A stretch of DNA of 64,000 nt from Beroe forskalii (Eukaryota > Ctenophora > Nuda > Beroida > Beroidae): the NCBI GenBank assembly GCA_011033025.1, contig WFMF01000265.1, positions 62,001 through 126,000 on the forward strand, in the 5' to 3' direction. The position numbers were made by a program, and so were the translations under genes. The notes below the pieces were generated by a model that was not told the origin of the DNA, made no database searches, and saw only the letters and a list, made by a program, of their open reading frames with translations. Below, one piece after another: positions 23,738 through 36,800 of the stretch; position 1 is the first letter of the stretch, and each line of letters begins with the position of its first letter.

Positions 23738-24559
23738 CAAACACAAGAAGATTAAACTGAGAAGTGTGAGAAATATCGTTTCCCTGCTTAATTTGCGTTC
23801 AATGTGCAAACAGCTGACCACTGACCACTCACAAATATCAGAGCCACAATAACACAATATAATGTGGCTATCAAAGGATATAGCAAGAATTACACCAGTA
23901 CATGATAAGCGTGCAGGAAACTAGCAAGAAAACCACCATGCTACAAAGAGGAGACAAGTTTTCTTGGAATTTTCCATCTGGACGAATCCTTTTTCATACT
24001 GCCTCAAAGCAAACTGTACAGATGGAGTTGCGTCACGGAAATAAGGAAGGAAATCGATTCATCCAACACACGATACATGTCCAAACGGATGTCGATTGGG
24101 TACCTAAATGTCGAACGAACGTAGTATCATACATTTAGAAAACTAACTAATGGATGAATATGCCACGTGCTCAGAGCAATAAGAGTTTCAATGGATTACA
24201 GCAATAGCGAAAGGGTGTTTATAAGAGATACTTAAAATTATAAGAGTTTGTCAAGTAGGAGGTCGTAACAGCGTTTAGAATTGTTGATATTGCGAGTTAG
24301 TAAAGACTTAAATATTTTTAGTGGGTAAACACTAAACAGGCGTGGTGAGATTTGATTAAAATTGGATTTAAAAGTGGACAAATTCTACACCAAGCGATTT
24401 TGCATGGATTCTATAGTTTTTTGCATGAAAAATCGATCTAACAACTTTCCACACCCCTCCGGAGTGTGGAAAGTGCCGAAAAATCGATTTTTAGCTGAGG
24501 CGCAGGCGACTGATATGTAAAAAATCGTATCTCGGCTCAGGAAGGTCGTAGAGACTTCA

Positions 24560-25200
24560 TCTTGGGCGGAAAATGTGCGCAATGAGCATGTTTATATACA
24601 ATTGTTAACAAAAATATGCCCTCAAATGCTCAGGAACGGAGTTACGGGCGAAAAACAGATTTTTTGGGCAGGCGCAAGACCTGCATAAGGCGAATTTTGT
24701 ATCTCAGTCCAGGAAGGTCGTAGAGACTTCATCTTGGGCGGAAAATGTGCGCAATGGCCATGTTTATATACAATTGTTCACAAAAATATGCCCTAAAATG
24801 CTAAGGAATGGAGTAACGGGTGAAAAACTGTTTTTTCTGGCAGACGCAAGACCTGATTTAGGCGAATTCCTTATCTCAGTCCAGGAAGGTCGTAGAGACT
24901 TCATCTTGGTCGGAAAATGTGCGCAATGACCATGTTTATATACAATTGTCAACAAAAAAATGCCCTAAAATGCTCAGGAATGGAGTTACGGGCGAAAAAC
25001 AGATTTTTTGGGCAGGCGCAAGACCTGCTTAAGGAGAATTTTGTATCTCAGTCTAGGAAGGTCGTACAAACTTCATCTTAGGCGGAAAATGTGCGCAATG
25101 GCCATGTTTATGTACAATATTGTTGACAGAAATATGCCCTTAAATGCTCAGGAACGGAGTAACGGGTGAAAAACTAATTTTTTGGCAGCTAACAGGCCTG
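24560..25200. repeat. Left-arm array of 172-bp units
   Basis: Four units, each with CATGTTTATATACAATTGTT, AAAATATGCCC, CGGAGTTACGGGCGAAAAAC, GGCAGGCGCAAGACCTG and AAGGTCGTAGAGACTTCATC. They are alike but distinct, so they are not very recent copies of one another. Confidence 0.85.
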
Positions 25201-25249
25201 ATATAGAAGATTTTTCTATCTTGGTCCAGACATTTATTCCAGTCCTGTA

Positions 25250-25690
25250 TGGTCTTAGTCTTAGTAAAACGGCCAGGGTCGGTTTAATCGGCCAGGCCGG
25301 TGGCAGCCATGCTGAGCATGGAGACTATCCCTAATACGCTAGGCTAAGGGTGTGAACTCCTGGGTGGTTTTTTAGGCCACCCTACTGCCAGGGATATCCT
25401 CAACTGAGAGCGACCAGCCGTTCCTGGACCCCTCTGGACCGGCGGGCTGCCAATCGCCCGTGGCAACAATCAGACTGCAAAGCAAGACAAGGCTTGCCTG
25501 CAGATTAAGTCAGAGATCTGCCAAAGGCGGCTATAATGCACCACCTCTCTTTGTCTAGATGATTCACTGGGAGGTCTGACCCAGCCAGACTGTGTAAATA
25601 TTATTCCCACCGATTGGGATTTAACTGGGCTCAATGGGCAAAGCCCAGTCCTTTATGGTGGTTAATCGTTACCTCGTTTTAGACACATTT
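25250..25690. repeat. GC-rich insert in the loop of the foldback element, possibly a retroposon
   Basis: About 440 bp with base composition unlike its surroundings, including GGCCAGGCCGGTGGCAGCC and CTGGACCCCTCTGGACCGG. It has the look of a SINE or the 5' end of a LINE, but I find no promoter boxes or reverse-transcriptase frame to prove it. Confidence 0.35.
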
Positions 25691-26094
25691 CTGTACTCTC
25701 TTCCTACTTCCTGAGTTGACCATTCCAATTATTTTCTGCTCAGCCGGAAGTCTCTATGGGTGTACGAAATTTCATGTCAAGATACTTCATCTCCCTGTCC
25801 TGACCCTAAACATCACCCTATAACCTTACCCTGAATCCTAACTCTTACCCATACGCTAACCATTACCCTAACCCAGATCCTTACCTTTGCGTGGGGTTGA
25901 AATATTACAAGATAAAGTGCCGTGAGATGAAATGTCATGAGATCAAATGTCCGTTACCCGTCTCTTTTACTGGACAGTGATTATATGAAAATCGTCTCAA
26001 ACCATCGCCACATTTCATTTTTCGCCTATAACTTTCTTCCTGAGAATTTCAGGGCACATATTTATCCTTTTACTCTTTTATCAGCAAGTCGTAC

Positions 26095-26680
26095 AGAATA
26101 AACATGGCCATTGCGCACATTTTCCGCCCAAGATGAACTCTCTACAACCTTCCTGGACTGAGATACAAAATTGGCCTAAATCAGGTCTTGTGTTGGCCCT
26201 AAAAATCAGTTTTTCGCCCGTTACTCCGTTCCTTAGCATTTTAGGGCATATTTTTGTGAACAATTGTATATAGACATGGCCATTGCGCACATTTTCCGCC
26301 CAAGATGAAGTCTCTACGACCTTCCTGGACTGAGATACAAAATTCGCCTAAATCAGGTCTTGCGTTGGCCCAAAAATCAGTTTTTCGCCCGTTACTCCGT
26401 TCCTTAGCATTTTTAGAACAAGGGCATATTTTTGTCGAACTGAGATACAAAATTGTATATATAAACATGGCCATTGCGCACATTTTCCGCCCAAGATGAA
26501 GTCTCTACGACCTTCCTGGACTGAGATACAAAATTCGCCTTATGCAGGTCTTGCGCCTGCCCAAAAAATCTGTTTTTCGCCTGTAACTCCGTTCCTGAGC
26601 ATTTTAGGGCATCTTTTTGTTGACAATTGTATATAAACATGCTCATTGCGCACATTTTCCGCCCAAGATGAAGTCTCTAC
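26095..26680. repeat. Right-arm array of 172-bp units, inverted
   Basis: Four inverted copies of the same unit; one interval is stretched to 191 bp by a ~19-bp internal insertion/duplication (AACTGAGATACAAAATTG near 26,438). Confidence 0.85.
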
Positions 26681-27817
26681 GACCTTCCTGAGCCGAGATA
26701 CGATTTTTTACATATCAGTCGGCTGCGCCTCAGCTAAAAATCGATTTTTCGGCACTTTCCACACTCCGGAGAGGTGTGGAAAGTTGTTAGATCGATTTTT
26801 CATGCAAAAAACTATAGAATCCATGCAAAATCGCTTGGTGTAGAATTTGTCCACTTTTTACCCCTTTTGAGGCAGATTTGAAGAGGGAAAGACGAATTCT
26901 AGGTTTTCATTGAATTGTTATTGAGTGCAAGATCAGATGGCAACAAGCAGTTTACCCTCAACGTATGTTTATGAATTCAGTTATGTAAGTTAATCTGCAA
27001 AAATTAATTCTTCAAAACAATTCAAAGTCTATTCAGAAGGTCCCTGTGGCATGGTCTACGTAAAGAAAAGGGGCACCGTATAAACTGCCATTTTAGTGAC
27101 TGAAGAGTATAAAAGATTTTAACAGGACGTAAACTGTTAAAGATTTAAACTAAGAAGCGTTTGTCAAGAAGGATATAAATTATAAGCGTTTATTTTTTGA
27201 TAAACCAACCAATCTATGAGGCTAGCGGTATCAATAAACAGTCCATATTCGTTCAAAAATGCATAACCAAGCAGGCGTGGCATACAAATAAATGCAACGA
27301 AGAGATCAGGCAAATACACAGAAAAAGATTGACAGCAACGCCACGAGGGCAGTGCGACGGTGAAGCTACAGCAGTGCCATGGTGAAGCCACGGCAGTGCC
27401 ATGGTGAAGCCACGGCAGTGCCATGGTGAAGCCTCGAAGCAAGCTACCCTCATTGTACGTAATTTTCATATGGGAAATCGAATAATTGAGATAATGAGTG
27501 ATATAGGTTTTTAAGCATGATAATGGTGATAAGATGCATGGCGATTCCACCAATCATGCTAGCTTACATTTCTTTGGTAAACGGTAGTGTAAAGCGAATT
27601 GCCCTAAACAGAGGCTCAGAACCCTCAGAAGCATGAAAAGCTCTCGATATGGACACACATTTCAACTATCAACACGGAAGGCACAAATATAATCAGCCAA
27701 GCTTTCCGGAGCATTTCATGCAAGAAAGCCAATTGGAAGTAGTGAGCCCAGTTGAATAAAGTGGACTCCATTAAAATTCTACTGAGAATGAATTGCTTTA
27801 TGTACCTATGATTCCCG

Positions 27818-29109
27818 CACTATATAGAGACAGCGCACTATATAGAGACAAGCTGTCTTGAAGCCAAATTTCACATTCTCTAAATAGTGCGTAAAAACAC
27901 TATATAGAGACAACGCACTTTATAGAGACAATAGAATTCGGTCGTATGAAAGTATACCAATGACCCCCTGCTGACCCCCTACTGACCCCCAGCTGACCCC
28001 CTACTGACCCCCTGCTGACCCCCTACTGACCCCCTACTGACCCCCTGGTGAACCCCTACTGACCCCCTGGTGACCCCCTGGTGAACCCCTACTGACCCCT
28101 GCTGACCCCCCTGCTGACCCCCTTTTGACCCCCTGCTGACCCCCTGCTGACCCCCTACTGACCCCCTGGTGACCCCCTGGTGAACCCCTACTGACCCCCT
28201 ACTGACCACTTCCTGATCATAATTCTAACATATATCATGAATGTTTTAAAAGCATTTAAAATAGCACTCAGTAGGGGGTCAGTAGGGGGTCAGCAGGGGG
28301 TCAGCAGGGGGTCATTGGTATACTTTCATACGACCTAGAATTCTATGACTTGTATGTATAACTGATAATCATCAATGTTAGCTGACCTCATTAGGATAAC
28401 AGATCTGTAACATGCGGTAGATACTGCTTGTGACCTCATTAGGATTCAGGGACTCATCGGACTTCGCCGTGTGCCCTGAGGAACTTCGCTCCTGAAACTT
28501 CGGCCTTTCGGGACACCCTCCAGGACCATGCCATTCTACACTTTTTCGAGTTATTGGGGTCCAGAGGGGAGGTCAGTGTCAGCAGCCATCCTCGCCAGGG
28601 TCTTCTTGGCAAGATGGACAGCGATAAGGCTGGGTTGTTCATCATGGTTGTGGGAAGGAGGAGGACAGGTGGGTAAGGAGCCTTGAACGGCCGGCCAGGC
28701 AGGCCATCCCCGAGGAGCTTCTGTGCACTTCCAGTTGAAGACAGGAGGAGAGGGGTAGGAGGAGGTGTGGGAGCAGGGTCTGATGAGGTGCTGGAACAAG
28801 GGGAGGAAGAGCTAGGTGATCAAGTGCAGTTATCCGAGAACCATTGTACATGAGTACATGTAACTGTGACTGCATGTTGTGTGAGACCAATGCAATGTGA
28901 CCCGCTACTGCGAACACTAATAAGGCACGATTGTACGCTTAATGAGGAGGTGTCTCTATATAGTGCGCGTTCACTCGAACTTTGTTCCGAACATACATTA
29001 ACATATGGTCGACATTTTGTCTCTATATAGTGCGGAAAAATACTATATAGCGACAGCGCACTTTATAGAGAAATGGTGTCTCTATATAGTGCGGTGTCTC
29101 TATATAGTG
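27818..29109. mobile_element. CACTA-ended element with subterminal repeats
   Basis: It begins CACTATATAGAGACA and ends TGTCTCTATATAGTG. The same 15-mer (with small changes) recurs in direct order on the left (27,818, 27,836, 27,899, 27,917) and inverted on the right (about 28,953, 29,020, 29,077, 29,093). CACTA ends with repeated subterminal motifs are typical of EnSpm/CACTA elements. It has no transposase, so it is non-autonomous. No clean target duplication was found. Confidence 0.65.
27931..28346. mobile_element. Inverted-repeat element made of CTGACCCC minisatellite, nested in the CACTA element
   Basis: Both ends carry ATAGAATTC(TA)GGTCGTATG plus AAAGTATACCA in opposite orientation. The left arm continues as about 20 tandem 11-13-bp CTGACCCCCTRC units (27,961-28,210) and the right arm as four or five inverted copies (28,266-28,312). 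The unequal arms suggest expansion of the left array after insertion. Confidence 0.75.
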
Positions 29110-29580
29110 CGATTACCTGTACCTATATAGTGAGATTAAAATAGAGTGATTGCTTGTCCGGCCCTTATAAGGGCTAACTGCTCGCACCTTGCACAGTGGC
29201 AGAGTAAATAGGAATTCCACTGGGAAGTCACGATATAGATTTAAACTATCCAAGTTATGGAAGAGAAAATTGAGTGCAGTTAGAACCAGTGAAAAGTTGG
29301 AAGGCACGTAGGAGGAAACTACCAAGGAACTATGCCAATAAATAATGATAATGATTTAACCATAAGTTTTACTTTGCGAACATATTTTTTGCAACGTAGT
29401 ATCCATCAACTGCAAGACACTACTGGGTACTGAAGTTCAGAAGATACCTCCCAGAAGATCCTGTGAACCCCTCCCTATCTGGTTGCAGAGCCCCCACCCC
29501 CCACCCCTCCAATTATTGCCCCTTCACTGCCCCTGTCCCCCTCTCCAGACACGGTCAGGACGCTCCTGAACCCTCTGATA
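29110..29580. other. No gene recognised
   Basis: A C-rich patch at 29,485-29,560 (CCCCACCCCCCACCCC and similar) separates the CACTA element from the satellite; otherwise nothing is seen. Confidence 0.5.
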
Positions 29581-32500
29581 TGATAGATGTAAAGTTTAGG
29601 GCATCAAAGTCAGTGACAAATGTGTAATTTCACCCGTGGAAGCGCTTGTCAGGAAAATCAACACGGAAAGCATTCGATAATCGCTGGAAATAATTATTTT
29701 ATTATTATTGGTTAAGAAGAAGAAATAGGCAGTCCAGGGTTGTAATCACCTGTGAATTGTCAGGTGCAAGTTTTAGAGCATCAATGTCAGGGAAATAATC
29801 GAGAGTTTTAACAAATCAGGCAGAATTTATTCACCAGTTATTCCTTCATTCGAAAAGGTGCACGGCGGTGTTCGTGCGAAACATGATAACAACAGTTTGC
29901 AGTCGATAAAGGCGATATAATCAATCCTCCTTCCTAAGATTATTGGCGAATATATGAGATCCCTTCAAGGCAGAGAACCCATCAAGAGATTTATCAGGGA
30001 TTCCTTTCTTCGAGAAGGAGACAAAAAGACATCAAACTGTAGGCTTCGAGAGATACAGACAGTGCATAATGAGGAAGAGATACAGGAAGATTGTATTATT
30101 GTAGGTATGGGGTGCAAGCCATATAAAGCATTAACAGCAAGGCTGCGCTCACCCCCTAAGTGGAGTGTGTGATGTAAGCTGTAAAGCTTAGAGCATCAAA
30201 CTCAGGGGACAGATCGAGAGATTTAATCAAAATCAGACAAAAAATATTCAATATTCCGGTATGATCTGAAACACCAAAATTAATTGATATGTATCCAGAA
30301 AATGACCAGTAGCATGGAAAGAACCACAAAGATAGGTAGTTAGAGGACTACCTGACAAGAGTAGGTAAAACGCATAGTTATTTTGTGTGTCTATCACAAG
30401 AAATAATAATAGCTGCGATGTATTGAGAAAGTGTACAAAGAGATGTGAAGGTCTGTATCTTGCCCCTCCAGTTAAACCTCGCATCCCTCCAAGAGGGCCT
30501 CCAAACCCAGCATAAAACTTTCAAGAGCGAGAAAACACTTGATGAAGGAGGTCACCTAGGTAACACCAAGCATGTTCATGGCGACCCCCAGTTTTATCCT
30601 ATAGCCGCCTCGGGTAATATAATGGGTAATAGGTTAAGACAACTACCCATCAGCAGTTAGTAAATAACACTCAGCATGAAACTTCCAACAGCGAGGAAAT
30701 CCTTGATGAAGGAGGCCACCTTGGTAACCCCTTCTTACCCTCCTCCTCCAGTGTATAGGATACTAGAATAGGTATAAGAAGTGGTAAGGCTTCTAATGTA
30801 CCTCATGTTGGAGTTTCATCTGGTTAAATATGCCTCAAGAGTCAAGAAAAGTAGGGTGAATAGGTATTGGGTGAATACAACTACCCGACTGCAGTAGGTT
30901 TATAAGTAAATAAGGTAAGTTTATTATGCGCGTTTATCAAAAATAAAAACAGAGACGTGGTGCCTTAAGAAGAGTTCTGCTCGGATAGGTGTTAGAGAGG
31001 TAGTGAGACAAAAACCCGTCCAGCATTAGGTGAAATAACGCAAGATAATTTTGTGCTCACAAAGAAATAAACAACAAGATGTGTAGCTTCCACGGGAAGG
31101 TCTCATAGAGATGTCAGGTAATCACACTGTCCCTCCACTTGATAACCCCGTGTTACCTGACATTCAGTGAGATATGGACTTCAGCGACACTGATAACGGA
31201 TTTTGGATTGATGAGAGGAGGACACACCCTACAATCGCAGGACAAATCTTTGTTGACCGAAACAATCAATCAAGGACTCAAGAGATTGAAGCAGTTGCGA
31301 AGCAGGTAAAACTACCTGCCCGCAGTAGGAAGTAGGTAAATAACGTAAGATTAGTTATGGACAATAACGTAAAATAAGTTATGTCGTTCATTCGGTTTAC
31401 ATGAAATAACAAGACGAGGAACGCCCCACAGAGCACTGCAAGGAAAGGTATTATAGAGATAATAGCCTGCCCGGCAGTGGGTTAGTAAAGTAAGATTATT
31501 TTGTATGTTTAAATAAGACAGTTATTAAGAAATAAGTAAAACAGAGATGTTCCTTCCTTGGAAAAAGTTCAACGACAAAGAGTGAACTGAGGAAGAGCTA
31601 GGATAGAAGAGAGTTTACAAAGACAACTACCCATCATCAGTAAGTAAATAAACTTACCATGAAATATCTAAAACAGAGAAGTGTTGCTTCCACAACCCAT
31701 CTTATCTGTGAGACTGGGATATGGACTTCAGCAACACTGATACAGGCTTTTGGATCTACATACAGAGCAGTAATGTGTTCTGTGCTCTACACGAAGAAAT
31801 GTGCACTCTCCGAGAGGAGAACTGCTAGGATGGGTGTTGGGTTAAGACAACTTCTCACCAAGCGATGAAAAGCTATGAGCACTGCTAGAATAGGTGTTGA
31901 GGTAAGACGAAAACCCAACAGCAGTAGGTAAATATTTGAATAAGTTAAGTTTATTTCGTGTGTTTATAAGACAGCGATATAATATGTTGCTCCACGGAAA
32001 AACAAACGCAGAATAGGGCAATGAAGAAGAGCAATGCCAGGAGAGTTAACAAAAACTCATAATCAGCATAAGTAAATAAGTTAGGTTTATTTTGTGTTAA
32101 CATTAAATAATATTAACAAAAATGTTTAGCTTCGACGGGAAGCTACGGAGAGAGATGTCAGGTAATCACACTGTCCCTCCACTAGATAGCCCCGTGTAAC
32201 CTGACTTCAGTGAGATATGGACTTCAGCGACACTGATAACGGATTTTGGAGTATGGCACACCATAGTCCAGGAAAAACTAAAAAAACGTGTTCCAGCACA
32301 AAAAGTGCTGCTGGGATAGGTATTGGGTCAAGACAATATCCTGCCCAGCATTTTAAGATTAATAATTTTATTATATAATTCAAAGTAGGTAAATAAAGTT
32401 CATTCGGTTTAAATGAAATAACAAGACAAAGAAAAAGGAAATAAACGCTGAGATATCAACGTCTCCCGTGATGCATCATCACAGTCATGTGTGATATAGA

Positions 32501-33010
32501 ACCAGCGAACATGTAGGAACTTGAACTGTCTTGCAGCATGTTCAGAGCATGTTCTAAAAGGTAGGAGCATGTTCAGAAAGAGAGTCCTAATCACCTTCAA
32601 TGGACCCTCCTCCGGACCCTTTAATTGAGTATGGACTCTCCAAGTTCAGAATCCTGTGCATGGATCGGTTTGAGTATGGGGAACCCCCGACTTGGGTTGG
32701 GTCCCCCAAGTTATATGTGAAATAATAAGTAGAAATATTTAAATGTCCCTCAAAGAAATAACGAGCAGCGCTGGCATTTTAAGGAGAAAGGAGGTCTCTA
32801 AATACAATCAAGACAAAATACAACTACAAGGAAATACTGCTTGGATACCTCTTAGGTATCAGAGGGAAAAAGGCCAGCCCAGCAGTAGGTTATTAAAGTA
32901 ACATTTTTTGTGTTCATTTAAAGCGGTTTACAAGAAATAATATTAAACTATTATTAATAGCAGAGATACGTTGCTTCCACGATGAGCAAACAACAATATT
33001 AAACAAGATT
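29580..33010. repeat. Degenerate satellite, ~150-bp units with ~1.03-kb higher-order period
   Basis: The consensus is roughly CAGCAGTAGGTAAATAA, GTAAGATTATTTTGTGT, AAATAACA, then GCTTCCACGGGAAG. Unit starts lie near 30,640, 30,883, 31,013, 31,315, 31,468, 31,628, 31,905, 32,050, 32,345 and 32,885, mostly multiples of 135-155 bp apart. A longer block (from ATGTCAGGTAATCACACTG to GATAACGGATTTTGGA) recurs at about 31,105 and 32,155. Earlier units share GTAAAGTTTAGGGCATCAAA (29,588; variants at 29,769 and 30,183) and a GATGAAGGAGG block (30,540 and 30,703). No coding potential is seen. Confidence 0.7.
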
Positions 33011-33450
33011 TTTTCAACAAGATAATGTCCCGGTTGGAATATCCTGCAATCCTGGCAATCCTAGCTGGGCAACATTATTTGCTAAAGCAACCATGAAATT
33101 TCGGAATTTAACGACTTAAAATTAGGTGCGAAGCTACAATTTACTGTTATATAAGTCATTTATTAAAAATGCAGAGTGACACGTTTGCTACTCACTGTAT
33201 CACCATCAGTATGCAAGTATGCAATGCATAAAATTCCCATTTTATTCTAAGCACCAGTCAGGATTTAAAAACACTGAATAACGTACCTACTACGTTGGTA
33301 TCATTCATATTATGATATTACACCTTCTCGCTTTAATAATTACTGCAGAAGGGATATGCGTAGTCTATCTACTTCCCTCATAATGCCCAGCATATATCCT
33401 GTATTCGATGCTAGCGCAACCAGAGCAACCCAACTTGTTACTATTTTCAG

Positions 33451-33477
33451 AGGATTGTAAGCTCCGCTTACAATCCT
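33451..33477. repeat. Perfect hairpin on the left side of the transposase locus
   Basis: AGGATTGTAAG and CTTACAATCCT pair exactly around the loop CTCCG. The last eight bases of the stem are repeated 20 bp further on. It mirrors the hairpins at 38.55-38.69 kb on the other side of the gene. Confidence 0.6.
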
Positions 33478-33868
33478 GGAGGCTCTCTCGCAATCCTGGT
33501 TGCACTTGATTAGATTATTGTGAGGGTGAGCTGTAGTAAAACACTGCTGCTGAGAGCAGCAACTTGCAAGCTCTCTAAAGCGGTGGTTGCACTTCCAGTC
33601 GGCATGATCTGTTCGAGTTTTAACTCTTAAGGAGTGGACTAAATTTTAGCAAGCACGAAAATCCGATTAGAAATGAAAAACCAGGGGTATATCTAATATT
33701 CATATTCAAGATACAGCGACACATAGACATTAGACAATATTAAATCATGATCAATATTCAGTCTGGAATTTGGTTTTTTCGAACTTTTGAATTCTGTGTA
33801 AGAGTACATACTTCTGTGCATTACCTTGGGATATTAATCGATCGTACTCTTTTTTTGATTCTGTACTG

Positions 33869-36800
33869 ATGCCAAAGCGTGATCGTGGATATCTAATATG
33901 TGGGCACTGCAATGGTGGACCTTTTCACTACTGTAGCACAAGTCGCCACCACAGATTGAAGCACCCCAATCTCGCTCCTCATTGGAAGACGGTATGCTTA
34001 GCATGATTTAAGTAGTCCCTAGTATATTAGTATATTAGCTTAAGCCGTGACATCCTTTTGTATGGAAGTATAGTACTTGTATCAGTCAATGGTTACAACT
34101 TAATCATACTCTCCTACAATCTTTTATCTTACATTTAAATTTACTACGGACATTTATATCTTTTCTAATTTTTACATTGAACTATTTTTGTACATACGTA
34201 TTTTTCTTTAATAGGCATCTCAGTGCATGCAGTACTGACCTTGAGCAACTTTGTGATCCTACTTTTGATGTGACAGTGAATTTTGAAAGCTTAAGTTCTC
34301 GCTTAATATTATAGTGTTCTTATGAATCTTGAACTCCGTAGTCCGTATTCTGTAACTATTTGATATTTTTTTAAGAGCTTCCCATAAATTCTAACGGGGA
34401 TCACACACGTGGACTTAAGTCCATGAAGCATTGTTCATAATTCATATGAAAGTATCGGGTGAAATATCGATCACAATCTAAAGGTTGTGAAGATAAGTCC
34501 ACGAAAAATAGCCCTAAGCCGGACTTAAATTTGGTATATACGCATATTCACGTATTTATAACGTATTTAACAACAACTGTCGAAATTTGTCTTTTTTGTA
34601 TTTTTCTACAAAATACGTGACTCATATTAAATCATTTATTTTGTAGAAAATAGGCACATTTTTCTTCAGAACCAAATACCCACATCGCATTTTGTAACGA
34701 TTTTTGGCTTTGGCACGTAATGACAACCCTGACTATAGCCGATCTATTGATTATAAACCATGTGTATTCAACTCCTAAGATTTCAATTGTTCTAGGTTGG
34801 CGAGCAAGATCAACCTAGAATTACAGAAATCTTTAAATCTACCAGAGATGTGGATCAAATAGATCATGCTTCTTCCAACGTAATTACTGATGACTGTCAT
34901 GAGAGTGAGGTAATACCGTTACCTCTCGAACCTGAAGTTTTGCAACAATCAGCTCAACCTCTTGTTTCCACGTTACAATCAACTGAGTTGATTGACAATC
35001 CCAAAGACTCTGATGAATCGGTTAGCCTTCTAACAGCTCTAAAGGAGCTCCAGGAGCTCAAAATTAATATTTCATCATTAAGAAAAGAACTAAAACTTTC
35101 AAACAAAACTCAAAGCACGTCTTCAACACGGACCAAAAGTACGTTAGCATGTCCTCAGCCATTTTTTGTTGCCGATATCAGAAGTACAAAGTTCACATCG
35201 AAACTTCTTGAACTCGAAATTATGCAACAGAACTTCACGTTAGAAGACAAAAAATTAAAATGCATGCTATGCCATATGAATGATAATCATCCAAATCTTG
35301 GAATATCTATACCTCCTTCTGATGATGCTTGCTGTTTCCATAAAGATGGTAAATTAGTTCAGACAAAAATGTTTCTAAACACCAAACAGAACATTATAAG
35401 TCACTTGAAGTGTTCAATGCACATAAAATGTCTCGAGAAATTATCAGAGGATGAACTCAAAATCCGAAGACTTAACACTAAGAACAAAACAGCTGGGATA
35501 TCTGTTGGAACCTTAATCTATTCAATGGTGCAGCGAAAGGATTCATATGCCTCTTACGAGCACCGAGTCCTAGCATGTAGTTTAATTCCAGGAACATACA
35601 TGGGTGACCTGAATCACTCTCGCAAGTTTGTCCCACAGTTTATCAAAACTATGGCAACAGTACTCCAGGAAGATTTCATTCACTACTTGAAGAAATGGGA
35701 CAGTTTATTAGGTTTTGCAGTTCCAATTGCTATAACAGCAGATAAGGATACAAATCGCCACAGATCGAGACAGGTACCTTCTATTCTGGAAATCATTGGA
35801 AATCAACTTTTTAGAACTTTTTATTGAAACTTATTCCGCCGTATTTATCCTTTCGAAATTGTCTATAATTGCTTTTCTGGGCCAGACTTTAAAATGAAAT
35901 TTTGCTGCACATAAACTATAAAATTATAAAGTATCATGTTCATGTACTTACATTTTAAATGGAATTATATGCATCAAAATGATTAATTTCAGATAACAGG
36001 TATTAGACTACCACTGCTTGGAAATGATCTTTCCTTGCCACTCTTTAAAACCATGTATTTGGGGCACCCAGCATGTCAGCAATTTGATGGAAATGCTTTA
36101 GCAGATGAAATTTTTGAACTGTTAAAACGTTATGGATTCACTGTTAAAGAGCAACAGACACGTGCAGTCGGTGGAGTTTTTGATGGTCAATATCTCAACT
36201 TGAATGTGGTACAATTTCTTGGTGCGTGTGCCAATTGCCATATTTATAGTAAATAGTGTCCCAATTCTAAATTTAATAGCATGCTTTAACCTTTTGTCAT
36301 TAAGATAAAGTATACCCTGTTGCCTGGCATCAAATCAAATTAAATCAAATTACAATGAACTATATAAAATTCTAATTTCTGTCTTTTATCTTAATTGCAC
36401 AAAATCAATAATAAGACACAGTCACATTAAACTATTTATGACCCATGTATTCAGCTAGAAAAATTGGAGTTGACCCTGAAAGTCTACTAAACATTTGGGA
36501 CGGTGCTCACTTACTGGAATTAGCTATAGGAGACGTTTTCAATGGAGCAATGGGTAGTGGTTTCAAAGGATTTAAGGCTGTTTCCAAAACAATAAAGACT
36601 GTAGGCAAAATAGCATGTTTTATGAGCTTTGGTGAGTAACTTAGAAAAGTTTGAGATTAATCTCACGTGTACAAATATCGAAATCTATTACATTTACATT
36701 ATTTCTCAGATACCTTGAATAAAAATTATATCAATATTCACTCCTTTAGTCCTCTGATGGTGGGTACTGGTGCCTGGTGGTGTGTACTTACTATTTATGA

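Larger units (their letters stand above)
24371..26857. mobile_element. 2.49-kb foldback element with 172-bp subrepeats in its arms
   Basis: The ends AAAGTGGACAAATTCTACAC and its reverse complement are flanked by TTA on both sides (24368-24370, 26858-26860). Each arm has a ~200-bp unique tip, then a series of repeats. The word GCGCAATG falls at 24577, 24749, 24921 and 25093, exactly 172 bp apart. The complementary word falls at 26113, 26285, 26476 and 26648, 172, 191 and 172 bp apart. A further decayed unit lies at about 26,020. The ~800-bp loop holds foreign GC-rich sequence. No transposase is coded. Confidence 0.85.

Noticed and set aside
24371-26857. Several 60-80-codon frames in both arms of the foldback element
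   Set aside because: The frames are repeated with the 172-bp unit, have no common start, and are not kept between units.
27979-28209. 76-codon minus-strand frame of Gly/Gln/Val repeats
   Set aside because: It is a reading of the CTGACCCC minisatellite.
27961-28312. Possible CRISPR-like array
   Set aside because: Units are 11-13 bp and contiguous with no spacers, in a eukaryotic transposon context.
28454-28917. Leu/Pro/Ser-rich minus-strand frames in the right half of the CACTA element
   Set aside because: Two overlapping frames are equally open and neither resembles a transposase; the region is simply C-rich.
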